The notes below the pieces were generated by a model that saw only the letters and a list, made by a program, of their open reading frames with translations, searched no databases and was not told the DNA's origin. The translations under genes and the position numbers were made by a program. A DNA stretch of 5,325 nt from Planctomycetota bacterium (GTDB lineage Bacteria > Planctomycetota > Planctomycetia > Isosphaerales > Isosphaeraceae), in contig JAKBCQ010000262.1 in assembly GCA_021807585.1 (NCBI GenBank), positions 1 to 5,325 on the forward strand, given 5' to 3'. Within the stretch, counting starts at the first letter, position 1. Each line of letters opens with the position of its first letter. Positions 1 to 5,139 of this stretch are shown here, one piece after another.

Positions 1-1
1 T

Positions 2-409
2 ACAAGGATATTACCCGTTCAGGATTTCGGCGTGGCGTCGTTTTTGGTGGCGTGGACGCCGTTCGACGGGGGTCGATCGCGACAGCGAGCGCTCGCGACC
101 GAGCGCCGAGGCGCCGCGACGAAGAGCCGACAAGCCGATCTCGCGGCGTCGATCGCGCTCGAGGTCCGATCGGCGTGGCTCAATCTCGATGAAACGCGCA
201 GGCGAATCCCGGTGACGCGGAGCGCGATCGAACAGGCCGAGGAGAACCTCCGCGTCGCGCGGTCGCGGTATATCCAACAACGCGGGACGAACACCGAGGT
301 TCTCGACGCCGAGACGCTCCGTATTCAAAGTTATGATAATTATTACAATGCCTTGTATGATTCGATACTCGCCGATTTCCGGCTTCGTCGAGCGATCGGA
401 GAACTTTGA
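2..409 (+). CDS. TolC-family outer-membrane efflux protein, C-terminal part (5' end outside window)
   Basis: This is the last 135 codons of a TolC/OEP-type protein; the frame is open to the left edge, so the true start lies outside the window and the GTG at 32 is internal. TolC-family proteins form trimeric outer-membrane channels with a periplasmic coiled-coil tunnel and work with an inner-membrane pump and an adaptor. The sequence shows the family's typical order: a beta-strand ending in WTPFDGG (53-73), a long charged helix with EVRSAWLNLDETR, then the second helix with QAEENLRVARSRY and the near-signature TNTEVLDAETL (from about 287), ending in LRRAIGEL before TGA at 407. The end matches where these proteins normally stop, so the gene seems not to have been cut by the IS66 relic that follows. 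No pump or adaptor gene is visible here; they may lie upstream. The family call is confident; the substrate cannot be told. Confidence 0.87.
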   Translation, partial: TRILPVQDFGVASFLVAWTPFDGGRSRQRALATERRGAATKSRQADLAASIALEVRSAWLNLDETRRRIPVTRSAIEQAEENLRVARSRYIQQRGTNTEVLDAETLRIQSYDNYYNALYDSILADFRLRRAIGEL

Positions 410-474
410 TATTCGATTTCTTACTGATTTTGATCAGCGAGAGGCGGAATCAATTCGGAAGGCCTCACCCGGCG

Positions 475-1224
475 GGGCGAGTCGCCGACGAAACCGGCCG
501 GCGGGTCGACGGCGAGACTCATTGGTTGGGGTGTTTCACATCAAAGGATGCCACCTATTATATGATCGACCGACGGCGGGGAAGTCCGGCGTTGAAGCGA
601 TTTTTCAAAAAAGAGCTCGCCGGAGTGTTGGTAATCGACTTTTGGGGCGCCTACAACACGGTCGTCTGCGAGCGGAAGCAGAAATGCCTACCGCGCCTGC
701 TGCGCGATTTGAAGCATACCCAACATGATCACAATCCCGGTGACGGCCGGCCTGAGTTTTCCAAGCTCTTGAAGCGACTGTTCCGAGATTCCATACGCCT
801 AAGCAAGCGTCGACCGGGATTGCCCGAGAAGCGATTCGCATTAAAACGTGGACAGTTGCAGAAAAGGCTGCATGACCTTTTGGAACAACGTTATCGGGAC
901 AAGCACGCGCGACGCTTGGTAAAACGGCTGCGGCGTCACGAATCAGAAAGGTTCACCTTCCTGGATCATATCGACGTACCGTCGGATAATAATCATGCCG
1001 ATCGGGAGATCCGTCCGGCTGTGATGATCAGAAAGAACAGTGATGCGATCGGCGGCGACGCCGGCGCGGAAACACAATCGGTTTTGATGAGTGTATTTCG
1101 GACATTGAAGCAATGAGGGTACAATCCTATCTTGGCGGTTCTCGATGCGATTCGGAATGATCTGAAAACAAGAAATCGACCTTCCTTGCCGCCAAAAATC
1201 GCTGAAATCGCTGAAATCGGCTGA
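475..1224 (+). pseudogene. IS66-family transposase, C-terminal half, 5'-truncated with a nonsense codon
   Basis: The frame encodes the DDE core of an IS66 transposase. The first catalytic Asp is in DETGRRVDG (codon 487), the second in VIDFWGAYN (codon 637), and the third site is in NNHADREIRP (codon 1000). Between them are family-typical stretches: THWLGCFTSKDATYYMIDR, CLPRLLRDLKH, and HARRLVKRLRRHES. IS66 transposases are usually about 500 residues; only about the last half is here, with no zinc-binding N-terminal region and no small IS66 accessory genes. The frame is open further upstream, to a TTG overlapping the TolC stop, but that part does not resemble IS66 and I do not take it as a start. 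TGA at 1114 ends the reading 35 codons early; the second copy has TGC (Cys) there, and the frame then runs on to TGA at 1222. The third catalytic position is Asp, not the family's Glu. It is almost certainly inactive. Confidence 0.88.
997..1224 (+). repeat. IS66 tail repeat, copy 1 (direct repeat with 2641-2859)
   Basis: This segment is repeated in the same orientation at 2641-2859. My hand alignment gives about 206 matches over 219 aligned bases, plus one 9-base insertion here (GCTGAAATC twice in tandem at 1201-1218, once as GCTGGAATC in the other copy). Homology starts abruptly at GCCGATCGGGAG. After the shared stop it fades, with weak likeness through TCTTACG/GTTTACG, which may be the old right end of the element. 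The two copies bracket the Rpn nuclease gene. Confidence 0.85.
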
Positions 1225-1245
1225 AGTCTTACGGCTTTTCAAACC

Positions 1246-1250
1246 AGGAG
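1246..1250 (+). promoter_or_regulatory. Shine-Dalgarno AGGAG for the Rpn gene
   Basis: AGGAG lies 7 bases before the GTG at 1258, in the short gap between the IS66 relic and the nuclease gene. It decides the GTG as the start: the protein then begins MAKKYDIVMKEL, as expected for the family, and there is no better start nearby. Confidence 0.75.
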
Positions 1251-1257
1251 ATCTCTC

Positions 1258-2277
1258 GTGGCCAAAAAGTACGACATCGTGATGAAGGAATTGGTTGAGC
1301 GCGATCCCGCGGCGTGGCTTGAATTGCTGGGAATCAAGGTCGAGGGGCCGATCGGGATTATCAACACCGATCTCTCGACGTTCTCGCTCGACGCCGACAA
1401 GATCCTTCTCCTCGAATCTTCGGAACCTCATCTCGTTCACATGGAATTTCAATCGACGCGCGATTACGAGCTTCCCGAACGGATATTAAGATATAACGTG
1501 ATCATTGGTTTCGCTCAGAAACGGTATGTTCAAAGCTTTGCGCTTCTTTTGCATCCCCGAGCCGATTTCGACGAACTGACGGGAGTGGTCGATCACACGA
1601 TCCGTGGTAAACGCGTGCTTTTGTTTAATTACGAGGTGATTCGCGTGTGGATGTTACCCGTCGAGCCGCTTTTATCCGGGAACATTTGGGTGATGCCGTT
1701 GGCGGCCGCGGCGAACGCTCCGGTGAACGATCTGCCCGAGATCGTTCACCGCGTCGATTCGCGGCTTTCGAGCGAGACTGACGAGTCGACGGCGCGTATA
1801 ATCATGGAGATGACGCTCGTCTTGGCGGGCCTTCGGTTGGATGAAGCGACGATTCAACAATTTCGCAAGGGGCTCAAGAGCATGACCGAACTGAAAGAGT
1901 CTTCGTATTACAAATTGGTGCACGGCGAAGGGCTCAAAGAGGGGCTCCAAAAGGGCCGCGATGAGGGACTCAAGAAGGGCCGAGAGGTGGGCCGAGAGGA
2001 AGGCCGAGAGGTGGGCCGCGATGAGGGACTCAAGAAGGGCCGAGAGGAGGGCCGAGAGGAGGGCCGAGAGGAGGGCCTTGAAAAGGGAAAGATCGCCGAG
2101 GCTCGGCGGATCTTGCTTCGCCTCGCCGAAGTTCGATTCGGCAAAGCCGACGCTTCAATCCGCGCCGCGATCGACGCGATCGACAACCTCGACCGGCTCG
2201 AAACGATGACCGAACGGATTCTCACCGCGCAGAGTTGGCGGGAATTGATCGATCAATCCGCGTCGGATCGGAATTAA
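1258..2277 (+). CDS. Rpn-family (PD-(D/E)XK) nuclease / putative transposase with DUF4351-like C-terminus
   Basis: This 339-residue protein has the layout of the Rpn/YhgA-like group, PD-(D/E)XK-fold DNA nucleases; E. coli RpnA is reported to be a DNA endonuclease that stimulates RecA-independent recombination. Residues 1-60 hold the YDIVMKELVERDPAAWLELLG opening and an acidic DADKILLL strand (D45, D47). The core motif is LVHMEFQS with E63-x-Q65, the family's variant of E-x-K, then the usual P-x-R-x-x-x-Y (73-79). LLHP (97-100) and RVWMLPVEPLL continue the core. Residues 220-278 are a charged Gly-Arg-Glu hinge, and 280-330 the helical tail with ARRILLRLAEVRFG and SWRELI. The motifs look intact and the frame is undamaged, so it is probably functional. 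Such genes are often multicopy and drift between genomes. It stands alone, with IS66 tail copies on each side. The family call is firm; a role in phage defence or recombination is inference. Confidence 0.87.
   Translation: MAKKYDIVMKELVERDPAAWLELLGIKVEGPIGIINTDLSTFSLDADKILLLESSEPHLVHMEFQSTRDYELPERILRYNVIIGFAQKRYVQSFALLLHPRADFDELTGVVDHTIRGKRVLLFNYEVIRVWMLPVEPLLSGNIWVMPLAAAANAPVNDLPEIVHRVDSRLSSETDESTARIIMEMTLVLAGLRLDEATIQQFRKGLKSMTELKESSYYKLVHGEGLKEGLQKGRDEGLKKGREVGREEGREVGRDEGLKKGREEGREEGREEGLEKGKIAEARRILLRLAEVRFGKADASIRAAIDAIDNLDRLETMTERILTAQSWRELIDQSASDRN
1882..2277 (+). other. Possible internal start giving a short C-terminal Rpn product
   Basis: Met209 of the Rpn protein (ATG at 1882) is preceded by AAGGGG at 1867-1872, a plausible ribosome site with 9 bases of spacing. 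Starting there would give about 131 residues, just the hinge and helical tail without the nuclease domain. In E. coli, a short protein made from inside an rpn gene has been described as counteracting the full-length nuclease; whether this family does so is not known to me. A purine-rich coding stretch can mimic a ribosome site by chance. Confidence 0.3.
1953..2072 (+). repeat. 60-bp in-frame tandem duplication in the Rpn hinge
   Basis: Bases 1953-2012 and 2013-2072 are tandem copies differing at only three positions (1988/2048, 2001/2061, 2012/2072). Each encodes 20 residues of the type GRDEGLKKGREVGREEGREV. Inside it a 12-bp unit, GGCCGAGAGGAG and variants, repeats as the tetrapeptide GREE. 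All units are multiples of three, so copy-number changes alter hinge length without breaking the frame. The duplication is recent, judging from the near-identity. The complementary strand is open here only as a by-product. Confidence 0.9.
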
Positions 2278-2361
2278 GTCATACCGTCGATGCCGAGCGG
2301 AGGAGTTCCCTCGGATCGAGGTCAATTAGAACCACGCGCGGAGGGAGAGGTCGTCCGAAGG

Positions 2362-2445
2362 CCGGGTGAGGGGTCGAGCAGGCAAGCAATAGTAACATGA
2401 TGTAATTCTTGTCTGTTGATGCTCGACGAGTTCTCCCATCCCCGG
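2362..2445. repeat. Imperfect inverted repeat, MITE/REP-like
   Basis: GTCGAGCA (2373-2380) pairs perfectly with TGCTCGAC (2420-2427). Inside that, GGCAAG (2381-2386) pairs with CTTGTC (2408-2413) with one G-T pair, leaving a 6-base bulge (2414-2419) and a 21-base loop. Outside it, CCGGG at 2362-2366 and the CCCCGG at 2440-2445 resemble each other in inverse orientation, so the element may be larger. The left flank (2341-2371), GAGGGAGAGGTCGTCCGAAGG followed by CCGGGTGAGGG, has the look of a dispersed intergenic repeat; that is from general familiarity with such genomes, not a search. Confidence 0.5.
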
Positions 2446-2495
2446 ATCATCGACACCTAGATTTTGATCGCTTCCCGAAATCCTCCGTCTAACTG

Positions 2496-2524
2496 CCTAA
2501 ACCCCGGATTTGTGAGGGTTTAGG
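2496..2524. other. Perfect 9-bp hairpin
   Basis: CCTAAACCC (2496-2504) and GGGTTTAGG (2516-2524) are exact inverse complements around an 11-base loop. No T-run follows on either strand, so this is not a standard intrinsic terminator. It could be a small mobile-element scar or an RNA fold; the sequence does not tell which. Confidence 0.55.
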
Positions 2525-2640
2525 TCTCAGTTCGCCCTTCGGTCCGGCGTGATTCGCACGTCCCTTCACCCGATCGACAAATGAATCATTGAAATCAACT
2601 CTGGTATCATGATTGACTCTCCAGTCGATTCGATCCCCTG

Positions 2641-2859
2641 GCCGATCGGGAGATCCGTCCGGCGGTGATCATGAGAAAGAACAGTGAAGCGAACGGCGGC
2701 GACGCCGGCGCGGAAACACAGTCGGTTTTGATGAGTGTATTTCGGACGTTGAAGCAATGCGGGTACAATCCTATCTTGGCGGTTCTCGATGCGATTCGGA
2801 CTGATCTGAAATCGGGAAATCGACCTTCCTTGCCGCCAAAAATCGCTGGAATCGGCTGA
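2641..2859 (+). pseudogene. IS66 transposase C-terminal fragment, copy 2
   Basis: Reading in frame from 2641 gives ADREIRPAVIMRKNSEANGG, then GAETQSVLMSVFRTLKQCGYNPI and on to a TGA at 2857: the last 72 codons of an IS66 transposase. It lacks the catalytic core (both Asp motifs) and any start, so it is a remnant. It is a near copy of 997-1224 in the same orientation, starting at GCCGATCGGGAG with unrelated sequence before it. It keeps Cys (TGC at 2757-2759) where copy 1 has TGA, so copy 2 preserves the ancestral codon. It shares the ADR in place of AER with copy 1. Copy 2 ends about 100 bases before the secreted-protein start. Confidence 0.87.
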
Positions 2860-2948
2860 AGGTTTACGAGATTCTAAAGATCGCTCTTTTTCTCACGTTC
2901 GAGGCGATCGGCGCGGCTTTCAAAACGAGATGATTCACCAGCATTTTC

Positions 2949-2952
2949 GAGG
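2949..2952 (+). promoter_or_regulatory. GAGG ribosome site deciding the ATG at 2957
   Basis: GAGG precedes the ATG at 2957 by only 4 bases, shorter than ideal. The alternative ATG at 2930 has only a weak ACGAG before it and would put nine polar residues (IHQHFRG) ahead of the signal peptide. A signal peptide begins cleanly MKSRLAIF at 2957, which is why I prefer it. Confidence 0.5.
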
Positions 2953-2956
2953 CCTT

Positions 2957-4600
2957 ATGAAATCAAGATTGGCGATCTTCATCCTCGCATTCGCCCTCGT
3001 TTCCTCGCCGTCCCCGGCGCAAGATCCGAAAGACGCCGAGCCGAATCGCGGCGCCAAGATCGTCGAACGTTCCGACGGCCTTCACGGATATATCGGGTTC
3101 AGTGCGTCTCGTCCCCCCGATCGAGCCGAGTTCAGCGCGGGAATGGGTTTCTATTCGGCGGTCTGGCCGCTGATCGATCGACCGATCGCCGGCTTTCAGA
3201 TCGGCCTGGCGAGCGCCTGGATCACTCCCGATAACTCCGACAACAAGGATAAACCGCTCGCTCCCAAGGGAACCCTGGCGCGAACGTGGCGCGAGCGAGG
3301 ACCGACATGGGACAGCGTGTTCCAGACCGTCGAAGGAGGGCTCGGCTATTGGGCCGGCAACCATTTTCGCTACGGCCCCCCAAAATTCAGCATGAACGCT
3401 ACGCCCCAATGTTATGATTATGAGATCGGATCACCGGGCTGGTCATTCTTTTACAGCGATCAGGCTCTCCCCGATAACCGCCTGGGAATCGCCCAGCTAA
3501 GCAACCGGCTCCTCATTCCGCCCGACGCCTTGCCGTTTCAGGGAAACCCCGACGGCGAGTTCCTCGGCTATACCTGGATGGCGTTGCCGTTTACCGATCC
3601 CACCCAAACCGATCCCCCCACCGGCGACCAAAGCTGGACGTGCTTCCTCAGCACGGCGAATTTCAAAGGACCGATCGCGTATTACATCCCCGAAACCTGG
3701 AGCAAGATCGGCAAGCTGTTCAACGAGCCCTTCCTCCACGGTCGAGGCCTCGACGCACGTCCTGGAATCATGGGAGGAGGCGCCATGGAGATCAACACCG
3801 TCCCGCGATTCGACGCCAAAGATCGACAAGGCGTTGTTTATTCCAAGATCCCCAAACTCCAATTCCCTGTCGATCGACAAGGGCGTTCGTACCTGGTACA
3901 AGACGTCACCTACTACTCCAAAGCCGCATTATACAATCAATTCAAGACATGGCGAAGCGGAGGACCCGTTACGTCGGGTCGGTTCGACTCGAATGGCGCC
4001 TGGAAATCGAAGCTCACGACAAACACCACGCGCTACGATCAGGCGGGCAAGCGGATCGCTCGGGTCGAGAAGGTTTTTGACACCAAAGTCTTTGAGGGGG
4101 ACGTTTGGGGATTGCAGTGGGCTGCAAGCGAGATCAGCGCGAAGGGAACGTTCCCCATGTATTACAAAGAGGTCGGCGAAGAACGCGTTGCGGTGTCGAT
4201 CACGGAGGTTCCCGACGAGACCGAATTGAAACGACAGGAGTTCCCCACGGCGAAAGCCGGGAATCCGTACACATCGCCGACTTCGGGCGCGTGGACATCA
4301 CCCGGCGCCAAGGCGGGCCCGTTCCGCACGACCCTCGCCGACGGTTCGATCGTCACTTATTCGTGGTATCGATTTATCGATCAGCCGTCATTTCGGCAAT
4401 ACCACTGGGACGAATCCAAAAAAGCCGCGCTTCAAGCTTTTGTGGAGAAGATCCACGCGAATTGGCCGATCGATCGCGATTACATGCCCCCGCCGACCCG
4501 GGGAAAACTCGTCGCTCTCGACCCCGCGCTAATCGTCGCTCCGCCCAAAGGGCTGGAACACGGCTACGTTCCCATCGTAACGAGGCAGGAACACAAGTAA
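2957..4600 (+). CDS. Secreted protein of unknown function
   Basis: This 547-residue protein is exported: MKSRLAIFILAFALVSSPSPA is a typical signal peptide (basic start, hydrophobic core 5-15), with a likely signal-peptidase I site after Ala21 (S-P-A). I recognise no family. The mature part is rich in aromatic residues, Pro and Gly, with no further membrane segment, so a soluble periplasmic or extracellular protein is likely. Features seen: YSAVWPLIDRPIAGFQIGLASAWI near 66-89, a GGLGYWAGNHFRYG stretch, two cysteines (152 and 229) that could form a disulfide, and GIMGGGAMEIN near 270-280. It has no cohesin, dockerin, sortase or lipoprotein signal that I can see. It starts after IS66 copy 2 and has no co-directional partner nearby, so it seems monocistronic. 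Frame, composition and length suggest a real resident gene. A longer version from 2930 is possible. Confidence 0.8.
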   Translation: MKSRLAIFILAFALVSSPSPAQDPKDAEPNRGAKIVERSDGLHGYIGFSASRPPDRAEFSAGMGFYSAVWPLIDRPIAGFQIGLASAWITPDNSDNKDKPLAPKGTLARTWRERGPTWDSVFQTVEGGLGYWAGNHFRYGPPKFSMNATPQCYDYEIGSPGWSFFYSDQALPDNRLGIAQLSNRLLIPPDALPFQGNPDGEFLGYTWMALPFTDPTQTDPPTGDQSWTCFLSTANFKGPIAYYIPETWSKIGKLFNEPFLHGRGLDARPGIMGGGAMEINTVPRFDAKDRQGVVYSKIPKLQFPVDRQGRSYLVQDVTYYSKAALYNQFKTWRSGGPVTSGRFDSNGAWKSKLTTNTTRYDQAGKRIARVEKVFDTKVFEGDVWGLQWAASEISAKGTFPMYYKEVGEERVAVSITEVPDETELKRQEFPTAKAGNPYTSPTSGAWTSPGAKAGPFRTTLADGSIVTYSWYRFIDQPSFRQYHWDESKKAALQAFVEKIHANWPIDRDYMPPPTRGKLVALDPALIVAPPKGLEHGYVPIVTRQEHK

Positions 4601-4852
4601 ATTGACATCGCTAGTTGAATGAGATTAACTTTTGAAGAGGCTTTTGTTCCGTCGGAGTCGTAAAGACGTATTATCTCTTTCCGTCGAGATACTTATCCGC
4701 GATCCGTACAGCGCTTGAGTATGAAGACGAAAACCACGACCAAATCGAAGTCGATTTTCGAGACGTGGATCGGCACGGAGAAACGAAATAAGGGCTCGAA
4801 TGGGCCGATCTCCGACCGGCGAAAGATTGACCAGAGGGCCGGCGCGTCACGG
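4601..4852. other. Gene-free stretch after the secreted-protein gene
   Basis: I find no recognisable gene, terminator or repeat. A frame starting ATG at 4721 (MKTKTTTKSKSIFETW) runs into the DUF5615 relic but has no ribosome site and no family likeness before it. Another frame (about 4640-4791) reads EYEDENHDQIEVDFRDVDRHG and stops at TAA; I cannot name it and it has no start with a good ribosome site. A partner antitoxin for the following PIN-like relic was looked for and not found. Confidence 0.55.
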
Positions 4853-5000
4853 ACGATCCGATATCACTTTGATGATGATTGTCATCAACCGGTTTTCGAA
4901 GGGATGAGACGCCGCGGCGTCGACGTTTCGACATCCAAGGAAACGATCCTTTATCGGAGTAGCCGATCGACCACGCGTCGGAATTCGAATCCGACGCCTG
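4853..5000 (+). pseudogene. Decayed DUF5615 (PIN-like) gene
   Basis: The frame from 4853 reads TIRYHFDDDCHQPVFEGMRRRGVDVSTSKE, matching the start of DUF5615 PIN-like proteins (usual pattern IRYHxDENxxxxIAxGLRRRGIDVTT), whose DE pair contributes an early acidic residue of the nuclease-like site. The codon before I is ACG, where the family would have its start, perhaps a lost ATG. After SKETI the frame is lost: dropping one T of the TTT at 4950-4952 gives LIGVADR, the family's LLGASDE motif, while the original frame gives unrelated residues. The remaining family motifs (QLAFAL, RVIVTHD) are absent or scrambled; a second frameshift could give HASEFESDA. It is therefore a broken remnant, probably of a toxin-like PIN gene. 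The partner usually seen next to this family is not visible. Confidence 0.58.
4975..4997. other. 8-bp hairpin within the DUF5615 relic
   Basis: GCGTCGGA (4975-4982) and TCCGACGC (4990-4997) are exact inverse complements around the loop ATTCGAA. It lies just where the PIN-like reading breaks down. It has no following T-run, so it is not a typical terminator. Confidence 0.5.
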
Positions 5001-5105
5001 AATACCTCGGACGTCTCGATGTCGACGTATCTTACATCAAAATAGTATTTTTTTGAACCCAGTTTCAAACGGCTCATCAACATGGCTAAAACAACTAAAA
5101 TGTCC

Positions 5106-5132
5106 ATTATATTTATTATATTCATTATATTA
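5106..5132. repeat. A/T-only 9-bp triplicate in an A/T-rich island
   Basis: ATTATATTT, ATTATATTC and ATTATATTA stand in tandem, differing only in the last base. They lie in an A/T-dominated stretch (about 5040-5142) that contrasts with the GC-rich rest. A 10-bp palindrome GTAATATTAC (5134-5143) overlaps the stop codon of the minus-strand DUF4411 gene. A weak hairpin TTTGAA/TTCAAA (5052-5069) is also here. The island separates the plus-strand PIN-like relic from the convergent minus-strand PIN-like gene. Confidence 0.7.
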
Positions 5133-5139
5133 TGTAATA

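Larger units (their letters stand above)
2278..2640. other. Gene-free stretch between the Rpn gene and the second IS66 fragment
   Basis: No frame here gives a recognisable protein. Just after the Rpn stop is a small hairpin CCTCG-GAT-CGAGG (2309-2321), too short and without a T-run to call a terminator. The rest holds the inverted-repeat element at 2362-2445, the hairpin at 2496-2524, and about 80 bases before the IS66 fragment in which I see nothing else. Confidence 0.6.

Noticed and set aside
406..480. In-frame N-terminal extension of the IS66 frame from a TTG overlapping the TolC stop
   Set aside because: The residues before the DETG motif do not resemble IS66 and the overlap with the TolC stop is coincidental; the fragment has no own start.
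943..1452. Minus-strand frame across the IS66 end and the Rpn start
   Set aside because: It crosses two unrelated plus-strand sequences and shows no family likeness; a composition artefact.
1961..2209. Plus-strand Arg/Ala/Glu-rich frame inside the Rpn gene
   Set aside because: It is a frame shadow of the same repeat; the nuclease frame has the family motifs.
1908..2225. Long minus-strand frame rich in Ser-Arg-Pro repeats
   Set aside because: It is only the complement of the GREE-coding repeat in the Rpn gene, with no ribosome site or family likeness.
2665..2859. Independent small gene starting at GTG 2665
   Set aside because: It is the tail of the IS66 transposase and its homology begins upstream of this codon.
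2963..3901. Minus-strand frames within the secreted-protein gene
   Set aside because: They are shadows of a GC-rich gene with a well-supported plus-strand frame.
4635..4791. Small acidic ORF (EYEDENHDQIEVDF) as an antitoxin for the PIN-like relic
   Set aside because: No start with a ribosome site and no antitoxin motif; it is tempting only by position.
5052..5069. Terminator for the minus-strand DUF4411 gene
   Set aside because: The TTTGAA/TTCAAA stem is weak and in the minus-strand direction it is followed by A residues, not T.
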